Shown here: piece by piece, positions 54,559 through 63,762 of the stretch | Position numbering within the stretch: position 1 is the first letter of the stretch | Layout of the letters: every line of letters begins with the position of its first letter | Source of the DNA: Synechococcus sp. JA-3-3Ab | GTDB lineage: Bacteria > Cyanobacteriota > Cyanobacteriia > Thermostichales > Thermostichaceae | Length of the DNA stretch: 64,000 nucleotides | Assembly (NCBI RefSeq): GCF_000013205.1 | Contig: NC_007775.1 | Coordinates: 62,001-126,000 of the forward strand | Direction: 5' to 3' | Program-made: the position numbers and the translations under genes | Notes under the pieces: generated by a model | Databases searched by the model: none | Told to the model about the DNA's origin: nothing | The model's input: only the letters and a program-made list of their open reading frames with translations

Positions 54559-54885
54559 CTAGCTTGGATCCCTCCTCCCAAGGGACTGATCCGCCTGCTC
54601 CGCCCGCCAAATGCGGTAGGCAGCCCAGGCCAGAGTGCAATTGCCCAGAAGTGTCAAGCTCGCCTGGGCAGTTACCACCCAGTTGAGGGCGGGATCGTTG
54701 TCAAACCAGTGCCAGGTAATGGCACACATTGCCCCCACCAGAGCAGGCAACATCGCCCAGCTCAAGCCGCGCCACTCTGGCCGGCCCGTTCGCTCCCCAA
54801 ACTGCCACACGCAAACAATGGCCGCCAGCCATTCCAAGACGCTGGCAATGTGAATCCACCAGGTGGGAAACGAAAGGGCGTGCAT
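54559..54885 (-). CDS. DUF2499 domain membrane protein
   Basis: A 108-residue protein with three membrane helices and the DUF2499 signature HALSFPTWWIHIASVLEWLAAIVCVWQFGE...WRGLSWAMLPALVGAMCAITWHWFDNDPALNW. Function unknown; conserved in cyanobacteria and plants, usually beside DUF3593. The ATG at 54885 overlaps the nblA stop by one base (TGATG), giving translational coupling. Confidence 0.82.
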   Translation of the reverse strand: MHALSFPTWWIHIASVLEWLAAIVCVWQFGERTGRPEWRGLSWAMLPALVGAMCAITWHWFDNDPALNWVVTAQASLTLLGNCTLAWAAYRIWRAEQADQSLGRRDPS

Positions 54886-55070
54886 CAAACCTCAAGAGAA
54901 TGGCGCAGCAACTGGCGGTAGGTGGCCTCCTGCAACAGCATTTGCTTGTGCAGCTTGACCAGGATGTCCTTGGCCTGCTCAGGGCTCATGCGAGCTACCA
55001 GCGTCTCGAAAGCCCGCTGGCGAAATTCTTGCTCCAGAGAGAGACCTAGCGTTTCCTCCATTGTCGTCAC
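54885..55070 (-). CDS. nblA: NblA family phycobilisome degradation protein
   Basis: A 61-residue helical protein with the NblA pattern: LSLEQEFRQRAFETLVARMSPEQAKDILVKLHKQMLLQEATYRQLLRH. NblA docks ClpC on the phycobilisome so that it is degraded when nitrogen or sulfur runs short. It is the first gene of a three-gene unit with DUF2499 and DUF3593. Stress regulation is expected from the family, but I see no NtcA site (GTA-N8-TAC) in the upstream 370 bases. Confidence 0.9.
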   Translation of the reverse strand: MTTMEETLGLSLEQEFRQRAFETLVARMSPEQAKDILVKLHKQMLLQEATYRQLLRHSLEV

Positions 55071-55440
55071 CTTGAGACTCTTAGGGTAGGTGAGAGACTC
55101 GCGCTAGGATATCCCAGCGCTGCTCCCAACAAGCACTGCAAGCAGGACAATACATATCTTAACAATCTAGTTTAACAAGTTGCAACAAAACGACAAGGGC
55201 CTCCGGATACCGGTCGAGCCAGAGCTGGAGGGGAAACTCAACAAAGGAGCGGGAAAAGTACACGCCCGTAAAGTTTGACAAAAGCACATTTTGGATGGGA
55301 AAGTGCGAAGATTTTTGAGCGGCGATCCCTTTACATCCTGTCATGTTGTGCGATTAGGCGGGGCCCCGTGATAAAAGTGAAGTACCTTGAGCTTTGGTTG
55401 CCGCTCTTTCCGATTCGCGCCTTGCTTTGCTTGAATTGCC
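55071..55440. promoter_or_regulatory. Divergent promoter region of nblA and the RRM gene
   Basis: About 370 bases between divergent genes. A minus-strand frame at 55159-55344 (61 codons, ending in LVKLDC) is open but I cannot support it as a gene. TATCCT near 55108-55113 on the minus strand could be an nblA -10. The leader of the RRM gene on the plus strand is pyrimidine-rich just before the ATG. Confidence 0.35.
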
Positions 55441-55692
55441 ATGACCATTTTTGTGGGAAACCTAAACTATAAAGCCTCAACAGAAGAGCTAGCAGCTTTC
55501 TTCCAGCAGAGGTGGAACGTTAAGTCGGTTACAATCCCGATAGACCGAGAAACGGGCCAGACACGGGGCTTCGCGTTTGTGGATTTGGCCACGGAGGCCG
55601 AGGAAGAGGAGGCCATCGACGTCGCCAACGGCCAGGAATTTATGGGCCGACCTTTGCGTTTGGATCGAGCCAGGCCTCGCCGACAGGCTTAG
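55441..55692 (+). CDS. RNA-binding protein with one RRM (cyanobacterial Rbp)
   Basis: An 83-residue single-RRM protein. RNP2 is TIFVGNLNY at the start and RNP1 is TRGFAFVDL in the middle. The short basic tail (LDRARPRRQA) lacks the Gly-rich region seen in cold-induced Rbp proteins. Such proteins bind and localise mRNAs in cyanobacteria. Followed by the SbcD-like gene after about 120 bases. Confidence 0.92.
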   Translation: MTIFVGNLNYKASTEELAAFFQQRWNVKSVTIPIDRETGQTRGFAFVDLATEAEEEEAIDVANGQEFMGRPLRLDRARPRRQA

Positions 55693-55810
55693 CTTCAGCG
55701 GGGATTCCTCATCTGACTCCGAGTGGGGTGCCAATCCAAAAGTTGGCAAGGCAGGCAAACGGCGGGCAGGAGTGAGGGCAACGGATGGAAGGGCTTCAAG
55801 GCTGCTTGAG

Positions 55811-57115
55811 ATGGTGAAGCTGCTGCATTTTTCCGATATTCATTTGGGCAGTGGCTTGGCCTACGGCTCCATCAACCCAGCTACGGGGCTGAACACGCGT
55901 TTGGAGGATTTTGTCGCTTCTTTGCGCCTATGCATTGATCATGCCCTCGATCAGGCTGTGGATCTGGTGCTGTTTGGGGGCGATGCCTTTCCCGACGCGA
56001 CGCCGCCGCCGCTGCACCAAGAGCTCTTTGCCCAACAATTTCGCCGCCTGGCCGATGCCCGGATCCCGACCGTTCTCTTGGTGGGCAACCACGACCAGTA
56101 CGGGCAGGGGCAAGAGGGCAACAGCTTGGCCATCTACCGCGCTCTGGGGGTGGCGGGATTCGTTGTGGGGGATCGGCTGCAGACCCATTGGATTGAAACT
56201 CGCAGCGGCCCGGTGCAGGTGACCACCTTGCCTTGGCTAAACCGCTCCACCCTGCTTGCCCGCCAGGAGAGCCTGGATCTCAATGCCGAAGTATTCACTC
56301 AGCAGCTCCTGCAGCGCCTCGATCTGGCTCTGGAAGGGGAGATCCGCACTTTGCAGCCAGGGATCCCGGCGATTTTGTTGGCCCATGTGATGGTGGATAC
56401 AGCCCGCTACGGGACGGAGCGGCATCTTTCGGTGGGCAAGGGAGTGACGGTGCCCCTGTCGCTGCTGGCGCGGCCCGCCTACCAATACGTGGCTTTGGGT
56501 CATGTGCACCGTCACCAGGTGTTGTGTCGGGATCCCTTGGTAATCTATCCCGGCAGCATTGAGCGAGTCGACTTTGGGGAGGAACAAGAGGAAAAAGGTT
56601 GTGTGTTGGCAGAGGTGACGGCCACGGGGGCGAGCTACGAATTTTTGCCCTTGCCCACCCGCACCTTTCACTCCATCCGCCTTGATCTCACCCCCTATCC
56701 CCCCCAAGAGGTGCAGGCCAAACTGCTGGAGGCCATTGCCAAGGCCCCTGTACCCGGCTCCATCCTGCGCCTGATCTACCGCCTCCGCCCTGACCAGCTC
56801 GATTGCGTTGACGAGCGGACCCTGCACCAGGCCCTCGCCCCTGCCTTCAGCTATACTCTCGTCCCAGACGTGGTCAGCCCCAGCCGCATTCGCCTGCCGG
56901 CCCTGGATCCCAGTTGTCTAGAGCCCCTGACGGCCCTGGAGCACTATCTGGCCGACCGCAGCGATCTGGCCCCCTTGCGCAACGAGTTGCTAGCCGCTGC
57001 TCGTCAGTTGTTGGCGGAAGCAGCAGATCCCTTGTCAGAGGGAAATGCCAACAGGGAGGAGGCAGATCCTGCAAGCCTTGCTGAAGGGGAAGAGCAGCAA
57101 TTGCCCTTGTTCTAG
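55811..57115 (+). CDS. SbcD-like metallophosphoesterase, DNA repair exonuclease
   Basis: About 434 residues from the ATG at 55811. Calcineurin-type metal motifs are complete: LLHFSDIHLGSG, LFGGDAFPDATPPP, LVGNHDQYG, LLAHVMVD and ALGHVHRHQV. The C-terminal capping region has IYPGSIERVDFGEEQEEKGC, typical of SbcD/Mre11. No sbcC partner is adjacent. The upstream open frame overlaps the RRM gene in another register and is not part of this gene. Confidence 0.88.
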   Translation: MVKLLHFSDIHLGSGLAYGSINPATGLNTRLEDFVASLRLCIDHALDQAVDLVLFGGDAFPDATPPPLHQELFAQQFRRLADARIPTVLLVGNHDQYGQGQEGNSLAIYRALGVAGFVVGDRLQTHWIETRSGPVQVTTLPWLNRSTLLARQESLDLNAEVFTQQLLQRLDLALEGEIRTLQPGIPAILLAHVMVDTARYGTERHLSVGKGVTVPLSLLARPAYQYVALGHVHRHQVLCRDPLVIYPGSIERVDFGEEQEEKGCVLAEVTATGASYEFLPLPTRTFHSIRLDLTPYPPQEVQAKLLEAIAKAPVPGSILRLIYRLRPDQLDCVDERTLHQALAPAFSYTLVPDVVSPSRIRLPALDPSCLEPLTALEHYLADRSDLAPLRNELLAAARQLLAEAADPLSEGNANREEADPASLAEGEEQQLPLF

Positions 57116-57456
57116 GGCTCTGCCTCCATTGCTTTGACCTTTGTCGGTCAGAGGTGGGGAGCAGGGCCGCTTCTAAAGAACCTTTGCCGCGTGATCCGGA
57201 TCACTTCGGGAGGGGGGGGAAACGGCAGAGACTGGAACTGGGTTGAAGTCGTTGGCAACGACGCTCTCAGCTCACTTCCAGGGAACTAACCTAGGCTGGC
57301 AGATCTCACCCTGCCAGTCTTTCCTTTTGTAGAGCTGGGGAGCCGTGGAAAGCAAGGGATCCCTGTAGTTATCATGTCACTGCCAGGATCTGTCTCGACT
57401 TCGAAAGAAGCTGGAGGTGGAGTGGATTTGTCTCGAGAAAAGAAGGAGCAAAGGGC
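57116..57456. other. Spacer with a strong terminator, possible small RNA region
   Basis: About 340 bases. A short palindrome TGATCCGGATCA occurs near 57193-57204 and the terminator at 57296-57328. No open frame of interest. The terminator lies 180 bases after the preceding stop, so either the message has a long 3' end or a small RNA is made here. Confidence 0.35.
57296..57328 (+). terminator. Rho-independent terminator
   Basis: Perfect 7-bp stem CTGGCAG (57296-57302) and CTGCCAG (57311-57317) with an 8-base loop, followed directly by TCTTTCCTTTT. It is the clearest terminator in the window. Confidence 0.7.
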
Positions 57457-57702
57457 ATGGAAAGCGTACTAAGGTCTCTAGTGATCGGGGCAATTGCCGG
57501 TTGGCTGGCAGGGTCTATCCAGCGCGGCTACGGTTTTGGCCTGATTGGTAACATCATTGTCGGCATTTGCGGAGCAGTTGTGGGAGAATACCTTTTCAAC
57601 TTGCTCGGCTTATGGGCTACAGGTCTGCTGGGGAACTTGGTGATGGCAACCGTTGGGGCTCTGGTTTTGTTGGCGTTGGTCAACTTTCTTCGCCGGGCTT
57701 AA
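57457..57702 (+). CDS. GlsB/YeaQ/YmgE family membrane protein
   Basis: An 81-residue protein with three membrane helices. The family signature is IGAIAGWLAGSIQRGYGFGLIGNIIVGICGAVVGEYLF. In other bacteria these transglycosylase-associated proteins are stress-induced, with unknown biochemistry. AAGGAG eight bases upstream supports the ATG. Preceded by a terminator, so it has its own promoter. Confidence 0.9.
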   Translation: MESVLRSLVIGAIAGWLAGSIQRGYGFGLIGNIIVGICGAVVGEYLFNLLGLWATGLLGNLVMATVGALVLLALVNFLRRA

Positions 57703-57961
57703 CTTCTCCAAGGGGGGTACGTCGCCAGCGGGCAGGGATGGCTGACGTGACGCTGCTTTTTTTGGTTGGCTGTGGATCAAACCCGTGTCTGGTTCAGATT
57801 GCCGGGTAAGGAGCACCTCTGCTCAGGCCGGAAGCTGTCATTAGAAAAAGGGGGCCATAGAGCCCACCCCTTCCGTGACCTACTCCCGGCACTGAGTACA
57901 GCGCAGGGCTCAGCCACCCCCACCACCCCCACGAGCTAAAGCCGGGATGGCAGAGGGGCAG

Positions 57962-59887
57962 CTAGCGGTGCAGGTAAGTGTAGGCCCGCAGGTTGTCTTC
58001 AAAGTGCTGCTGCAGCGCCCTAGCCTGCTCTAGAGTGATCTGCCCCCTTTGTAGCGCGGCTTCGGTGGCGTGGTGGAGGGTTTCCACCAGGTCTTCGCTG
58101 TTGTACTGCACCCAGCTCAGCACTTCGCCGATGGTGTCCCCCTTGATGACTTGGGTGACTTGGTAGCCGCCGGGACGGGTGCGGATGTGCACCGCGTTGG
58201 TGTCTCCAAACAGGTTGTGCAGATCCCCCAGGATTTCTTGGTAGGCGCCCCCCAGAAACACCCCCAGCAGGTAGGGCTGCCCGTTGGGATCGTGCAGCGG
58301 CAAAACCGAGGTGATCTGCCCGTCTTCGCCAAAGAAGCGGTTGATCTTGCCGTCGCTGTCGCAGGTCAGATCGGCCAGGGTGGCCCACTGGCGCGGCTCC
58401 TCGTCCAGACGGTGGATGGGCATGATGGGGAACACCTGGTCGATGGCCCAGCTATCCGGCAGGGATTGGAAGAGGGAGAAGTTGCCGTAGTAGATGCTGG
58501 CCAGCATCTCGTCCAGATCCAGGAGATCTACGGCCACCGGCTGCCCCGCCTGGTGCTGCTCGTAGGCCAGCGTGCAGATCTTGTCGGAGCAGTTCCAAAA
58601 CAGCCGCTCCACCTCGGCCCGCTCCCGCAAGCTGAGGGATCCCTCGGTAAATTGGCGCAGGGCGGCCTCTTTCAGCTCCTGGCAGCGGCGATAGTCGGCC
58701 ACCAGGGTCTCGGGCCGGATCTCGTAGTAGAGCTGGTTCAGCTTTTGGATCACCTCAGCATCGGAGGTGAGCTGGGTGGGCATGGGGTAGGGGCTGGCGG
58801 CGTTGACATCCTGGATGTCGAAGACCAGCACCGACTGGTGGGACATCAGGGCCCGCCCGCTTTCGGTCACCAGCACCGGCGGCTGGATCCCGTGCGGCTG
58901 CAGGGCGGTCAGCACCGTCTGCACCACGGTGGCGGCGTAATCTTCCAGGCTGTAGCTCTGGGAAAAGTGGCTGGTGGACTGGGATCCGTCGTAATCGACC
59001 CCCAAGCCGCCGCCGACATCCAGATAGCCCATCGGCGCCCCCAGCTTGACCAGCTCGATGTAGATCTGGCTGGCCTCCCGCACGGCCCGCCCATGCACGC
59101 TCACCATCGAGATCTGCGAGCCGATGTGGTAGTGCAACAGGCGCAGACAGTGCAGCTTGCCGACTTCCCGCAGCCGCTCCACCACCTGCAACATCTCGGT
59201 GGCCGTGAGGCCGAACTTGCCCCGATCCCCAGCCGAGGTGCCCCAGCGGCCACTGCCCTGGGCGGACAGCTTGGCCCGCACCCCCAGCAGGGGATCAATC
59301 CCCAGGTGCTCGGCAGCTTGCAGCACCAGCTCCAGCTCTTGCAGCCGTTCCAGGACGATGATGGGGGTGCGCCCCAGCCGCTGGGCCAAGAGGGCCGTTT
59401 CCATAAAGTCGCGGTCTTTGTAGCCGTTGCAGATCAACAAAGCCCCAGGTGTATCCAGCAGAGCCAGGGCGATCAACAGCTCCGGCTTGGATCCCGCCTC
59501 CAGGCCAAAGTGGTAGGCACGGCCGTGCTTGACCACCTCTTCCACCAGGTGGCGCTGCTGGTTCACCTTGACCGGGTAAACCCCTCGGTAGACGTTGGGG
59601 TAGCCAAAGCGCTCGATGGCCTGCTGAAAGCTCTCACAAATCCGCCGCATGCGGTCGGCCACGATCTCGGGAAAGCGAATCAACAAAGGCAACTGCAAAC
59701 CCCGCGCCACCAGATCCGTTACCAGGTGGTACAGGTCGATGCCCCCTTCCTGCTGCTGTGAGCCCTGTGGGGTTACCTCCACATGACCGGCGGCGTTGAT
59801 ACGGAAGTAGGGATCCCCCCAACCTGAGATGCGATAGAGCTTTTCGCTGTCTCGCAGTGTCCAGGGAGAACGAGTCAAAGTCGGCAT
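57962..59887 (-). CDS. speA: Biosynthetic arginine decarboxylase
   Basis: A PLP enzyme making agmatine for polyamine synthesis. From the ATG at 59887 it is 641 residues, the normal SpeA length; the frame runs further upstream but the extension is Lys/Arg-rich leader sequence. Landmarks: YRISGWGDPYFRINAAGHVEV at the start, the PLP lysine in YPVKVNQQRHLVEEV, HYHIGSQISMVSVHG, YLDVGGGLGVDYDGS, VTESGRALMSHQSVLVF, and QVFPIMPIHRLDEEP near the end. Stands alone. Confidence 0.95.
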   Translation of the reverse strand: MPTLTRSPWTLRDSEKLYRISGWGDPYFRINAAGHVEVTPQGSQQQEGGIDLYHLVTDLVARGLQLPLLIRFPEIVADRMRRICESFQQAIERFGYPNVYRGVYPVKVNQQRHLVEEVVKHGRAYHFGLEAGSKPELLIALALLDTPGALLICNGYKDRDFMETALLAQRLGRTPIIVLERLQELELVLQAAEHLGIDPLLGVRAKLSAQGSGRWGTSAGDRGKFGLTATEMLQVVERLREVGKLHCLRLLHYHIGSQISMVSVHGRAVREASQIYIELVKLGAPMGYLDVGGGLGVDYDGSQSTSHFSQSYSLEDYAATVVQTVLTALQPHGIQPPVLVTESGRALMSHQSVLVFDIQDVNAASPYPMPTQLTSDAEVIQKLNQLYYEIRPETLVADYRRCQELKEAALRQFTEGSLSLRERAEVERLFWNCSDKICTLAYEQHQAGQPVAVDLLDLDEMLASIYYGNFSLFQSLPDSWAIDQVFPIMPIHRLDEEPRQWATLADLTCDSDGKINRFFGEDGQITSVLPLHDPNGQPYLLGVFLGGAYQEILGDLHNLFGDTNAVHIRTRPGGYQVTQVIKGDTIGEVLSWVQYNSEDLVETLHHATEAALQRGQITLEQARALQQHFEDNLRAYTYLHR

Positions 59888-60345
59888 AGTAGTCCCCCAG
59901 ATACCGAGATGTGAACAGCGCAGGATTTCTGCACAGAATCCACAATATATTGCCCTATTCCAAGATATGTCAAGATTTTTCCAAGGCAGGGGGGATCCGG
60001 CCCCAAACCGGCTAAGCCTTGCCAGATAAGGCTTTGGCCTGAGGATCCCTCTGCAGTTGCTGCAGAACTCAACTCTCTCGTTCTCTTTTTTTCGCTGTTT
60101 TTCTTTGTTTTTCTCGCTCAGGCTTCGTTTTTTACTCTGGATCCAGAAGCGGGGTTGGGATCCCAACTGTTGCCCAAGAGCGCAGCGAATCCTGCAAGGA
60201 TCGGCGACAAGTTGGTGGAGGGAAGAAGCTGCCTTTTGCGGAAGGTTGTCCCCTCTGGTGCTTCCCAGAGCTCAGGATGGCCACCCTTGACAGGGCTCCG
60301 TAGGCAAGACAAGGATCGGGGCGGAGAGCTTGGAGCGCCTCAGCT
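59888..60345. promoter_or_regulatory. Divergent promoter region of speA and pstS
   Basis: About 460 bases. A strongly pyrimidine-rich plus-strand tract (about 60070-60135, with several T-runs of 5-7) corresponds to an A/G-rich tract in the speA leader direction. I searched for cyanobacterial Pho-box repeats (CTTAACCT-like) before pstS and saw none. Confidence 0.4.
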
Positions 60346-61428
60346 ATGGTGCAACTGCCCCGCCTTCGCCGCCGAGAAATGCTGCTGTCGTTGCTGGCTG
60401 CTGCTGGCCTGAGCGCCTGCCGAAGGGGATCCCGTTCTGGGCAGGCTGGCCCTGTTGCCGACAGCCAGCTTGCCGCTGAGACCTTGTTGATCAACGGGGC
60501 CGGGGCCACCTTCCCGGCTCCCCTGTATTTGCGCTGGTTTTCCGACTACCGCCAGGTGGATCCCAAAGTCGAAATCAACTTCCAGCCGGTGGGCAGCGCC
60601 GCCGGCATCCGCCAATTTATCGACCAGACGGTGGACTTTGCCGCCAGCGACGTGGCCATGACCGATGCCGAAATTGCCGAAGTCAAGCGGGGCGTGGTCA
60701 TGATCCCGATGACGGCAGGCAGCATTGCCGTCGGCTACAACCTGCCCGGGATCCGCTCCGGCCTCAAACTGTCCCGCTCGGTGTTGGTGCAGATCTTCCG
60801 CGGCCAAATTACCCAGTGGCGGGATCCGCAGATTTTGGCCCTCAACCCCGACCTGGAGATCCCCGACCTGCCCATCGCCGTCTGCTACCGCTCCGACGGC
60901 AGCGGCACCACCGACACCTTTACCCGCCACCTGGCCGCCATCGACCCCACCTGGGCCTCCGAGATCGGCGTCGGCATGTCCCTGGAGTGGCCGGTGGGCA
61001 TTGGGGTGAAAGGCAACGAAGGCATGAGCGCCCAGATGCTCCTCAGCGAAGGGGTGATCGGCTATGTGGAATCGGTCTATGCCCGCGACCTGGATCTGTC
61101 GGTGGCGGCCCTGGAAAACCGCCGCGGCGAGTTCGTCCTCCCCACCCCGGAAGCCTCGGCCCTGGCCCTGAGCGAAATCGAGCTGCCCGACAACCTGCGG
61201 GCTTTTGTGCCCGATCCCGCCGGCGCGGGGGCCTACCCCATCGTCACCTACACCTGGATCCTGGCCTACCGCCAGTATCGGGATCCCGCCATGGCCAACG
61301 CCCTGCGGGCAGTGCTGCGCTGGGCCCTCAGCGAGGGACAAGCTCTGGCCGCAGAGATGGGCTACCTGCCCTTGGCCGAAACCGTTGTAGCCCGCAGCCT
61401 GGAAGCCCTGCAGCTTATCCAGAGCTAG
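60346..61428 (+). CDS. pstS: Phosphate ABC transporter substrate-binding protein PstS
   Basis: A 360-residue periplasmic phosphate-binding lipoprotein. Signal with RRREMLLSLLAAAGLSAC ends in a lipobox cysteine at about residue 25. The binding domain shows LLINGAGATFPAPLYLRWFSDY, SAAGIRQFIDQTVDFAASD, FRGQITQWRDPQILALNPDL and CYRSDGSGTTDTFTRHLAAI, the phosphate-contacting loops. pstC, pstA and pstB are not in this window; an isolated pstS copy is common in cyanobacteria. Confidence 0.95.
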   Translation: MVQLPRLRRREMLLSLLAAAGLSACRRGSRSGQAGPVADSQLAAETLLINGAGATFPAPLYLRWFSDYRQVDPKVEINFQPVGSAAGIRQFIDQTVDFAASDVAMTDAEIAEVKRGVVMIPMTAGSIAVGYNLPGIRSGLKLSRSVLVQIFRGQITQWRDPQILALNPDLEIPDLPIAVCYRSDGSGTTDTFTRHLAAIDPTWASEIGVGMSLEWPVGIGVKGNEGMSAQMLLSEGVIGYVESVYARDLDLSVAALENRRGEFVLPTPEASALALSEIELPDNLRAFVPDPAGAGAYPIVTYTWILAYRQYRDPAMANALRAVLRWALSEGQALAAEMGYLPLAETVVARSLEALQLIQS

Positions 61429-61677
61429 CCGCCCTTGCCCCAACCGGTCCTGGAAGCAAGGCCGCGGCAGGTACGGAGATCCGTAACTGTTCTGCCTTCC
61501 AGTCGCCAGAAATGGGCGGCATTCTCGCCCTGACCCAGATGCCCTGCTGGTTAGGATCGACCTAGGAAACGGCTAAATACCTGCTGAATTTTCACGGATT
61601 GGCTGCCCAAGCTACTTCATACAGCCTGGCGGCGGTAGCCGAGGTCACGTCTTGAACAAAAGGAGAACAAGGAGCCG

Positions 61678-63564
61678 ATGGGAAAAGTTGTAGGAATTGA
61701 CTTGGGCACAACCAACTCGGTTGTCGCCGTAATGGAAGGGGGCGTCCCCACTGTCATTCCCAATGCCGAGGGGAGCCGCACTACACCCTCAGTGGTCGCT
61801 TTCACCAAAGATGGGGAGCGCCTGGTGGGCCAGATGGCCCGTCGCCAAGCGGTGCTCAACCCCGAGAACACTTTTTACTCGGTCAAGCGGTTCATCGGGC
61901 GCAAGTACGATGAGCTGAACGTCGATGCCAAGCGGGTCTCCTACCAGGTGCGGCGGGATGAGCGGGGCAATGTCAAGTTGTACTCACCCCGCATGAACAA
62001 GGAATTTGCCCCCGAAGAGATCTCGGCCATGGTGCTGCGCAAGCTGGTAGAAGACGCCAGCCGCTACCTAGGCCAACCGGTCACCCAAGCCGTCATTACT
62101 GTCCCGGCCTACTTTAACGACTCGCAGCGGCAGGCCACCAAAGATGCCGGGAGGATCGCCGGCTTGGAAGTGCTGCGCATCATCAACGAGCCGACGGCGG
62201 CTTCCTTGGCCTATGGCTTGGACAAGCGCAACAACGAGACCATCCTCGTCTTCGACTTGGGCGGTGGCACCTTCGACGTCTCCATTCTGGAGGTGGGGGA
62301 TGGCGTCTTCGAGGTGAAGGCCACCAGCGGCGATACCCAGTTGGGTGGCGACGACTTCGACAAGAAGATCGTCGACTGGATGGCCGAAGAGTTCAAGCGA
62401 ATGGAAGGGATCGACCTGCGGCAAGACCGGCAGGCCCTGCAGCGGCTGACGGAAGCCGCCGAGAAGGCCAAGATCGAGCTGTCCAGCGTCTCCGAGACTA
62501 CCATCAACCTGCCCTTCATCACCGCCACGGCCGATGGTCCGAAGCACCTGGAGTTGAAGCTCTCCCGCGCCCAGTTTGAACACCTCTGCGCCGACTTGCT
62601 GGAGCGCTGCAAAGGGCCGGTGGAGCAGGCCCTGCGGGATGCCAAGCTCACCAAGGCCGACATCAACGAAGTGGTGCTGGTGGGCGGCTCCACCCGCATC
62701 CCGGCGGTGCAGCGGCTGGTGAAGGAGCTGCTGGGCAAAGAGCCCAACCAAACTGTCAACCCCGACGAGGTGGTGGCCGTGGGTGCTGCCATCCAAGCTG
62801 GCGTGCTGGCGGGCGAGGTCAAAGACGTGCTGTTGCTGGATGTCACCCCCTTGTCTTTGGGGGTGGAAACCCTGGGCGGTATCGCCACCAAGCTGATCCC
62901 GCGCAACACCACCATCCCCACCCGCAAGTCGGAGATTTTCTCCACCGCCGAAGATGGGCAGACCTCGGTGGAAATCCACGTGGTGCAAGGGGAGCGGGAG
63001 TTGGCTCGCGACAACAAGTCCCTGGGCCGCTTCAAGCTGGACGGGATCCCGCCGGCTCCCCGCGGTGTGCCGCAGATCGAGGTGACCTTCGACATCGACG
63101 CCAACGGCATCCTCAAAGTGACGGCCAGAGACAAGGGCAGCGGCAAGGAGCAGAGCATTTCCATTACCGGCGCCTCCACGCTGGATAGCAAAGAGGTGGA
63201 GCGGATGATCGCCGAGGCGGAAAAATACGCTGCCGAAGACCGCGCCCGCCGCGAGAAAATCGAGCGCCGCAACAAGGCCGACTCGCTGGCCTACCAGGCT
63301 GAGCGGCAGTTGAAGGAGCTGGGAGACAAGGTCTCCGCCAGCAAGCGCAGCCAAATCGAGACCCTGGTGCGAGAGCTGCGGGAGGCCATCCAGCGGGACG
63401 ACGACAGCGCCATCCAGAGCAAAGAGCGGGAGCTGCAAGAGGCCCTCTACGCCATGAGCAGCGAGCTCTATCAGCAGCCCGGCGCCGCTTCCAGCTCCAC
63501 CTCTGGGACAACCTCCGGCGGCAGCGACGACGTCATCGACGCCGACTTCACCGAGAGCAAGTAA
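61678..63564 (+). CDS. dnaK: Chaperone protein DnaK
   Basis: A 628-residue Hsp70. ATPase landmarks: [56 protein letters not shown]-type [15 protein letters not shown], and [17 protein letters not shown]. The substrate domain begins [17 protein letters not shown]. The C-terminus is [13 protein letters not shown], matching the usual DDVVDADFEE tail. GGAG six to eight bases before the ATG. No CIRCE element is visible upstream. dnaJ follows 200 bases later. Confidence 0.97.
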   Translation: MGKVVGIDLGTTNSVVAVMEGGVPTVIPNAEGSRTTPSVVAFTKDGERLVGQMARRQAVLNPENTFYSVKRFIGRKYDELNVDAKRVSYQVRRDERGNVKLYSPRMNKEFAPEEISAMVLRKLVEDASRYLGQPVTQAVITVPAYFNDSQRQATKDAGRIAGLEVLRIINEPTAASLAYGLDKRNNETILVFDLGGGTFDVSILEVGDGVFEVKATSGDTQLGGDDFDKKIVDWMAEEFKRMEGIDLRQDRQALQRLTEAAEKAKIELSSVSETTINLPFITATADGPKHLELKLSRAQFEHLCADLLERCKGPVEQALRDAKLTKADINEVVLVGGSTRIPAVQRLVKELLGKEPNQTVNPDEVVAVGAAIQAGVLAGEVKDVLLLDVTPLSLGVETLGGIATKLIPRNTTIPTRKSEIFSTAEDGQTSVEIHVVQGERELARDNKSLGRFKLDGIPPAPRGVPQIEVTFDIDANGILKVTARDKGSGKEQSISITGASTLDSKEVERMIAEAEKYAAEDRARREKIERRNKADSLAYQAERQLKELGDKVSASKRSQIETLVRELREAIQRDDDSAIQSKERELQEALYAMSSELYQQPGAASSSTSGTTSGGSDDVIDADFTESK

Positions 63565-63593
63565 CGACAATGGGATCCCCCTGGGGCCCGCAG

Positions 63594-63609
63594 GGCGGAT
63601 CCCGCCTTT
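63594..63609 (+). terminator. Possible terminator between dnaK and dnaJ
   Basis: GGCGG (63594-63598) pairs with CCGCC (63602-63606) across a three-base loop, followed by TTTG. The stem is short and the T-run poor, so it may only attenuate. Confidence 0.3.
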
Positions 63610-63762
63610 GTCTGGAGCATCGATAATGGGGAGGGACGGGATGGGCGATAGCGTCTAGCCCGCCTCTTTCTCTTTTCGTCAACAGGTCAGAGGGAGGGAT
63701 CCCTTGATGCCTGGCCTCTTGGTTTTCTGACCCTTCTCAGTGACTTGCCTGCGGACGCCTCC

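Noticed and set aside
55159-55344. 61-codon minus-strand frame ending LVKLDC
   Set aside because: No ribosome site or recognised family; it may deserve a database search but cannot be supported from sequence alone.
61429-61677. CIRCE heat-shock operator before dnaK
   Set aside because: No TTAGCACTC-N9-GAGTGCTAA-like inverted repeat found.
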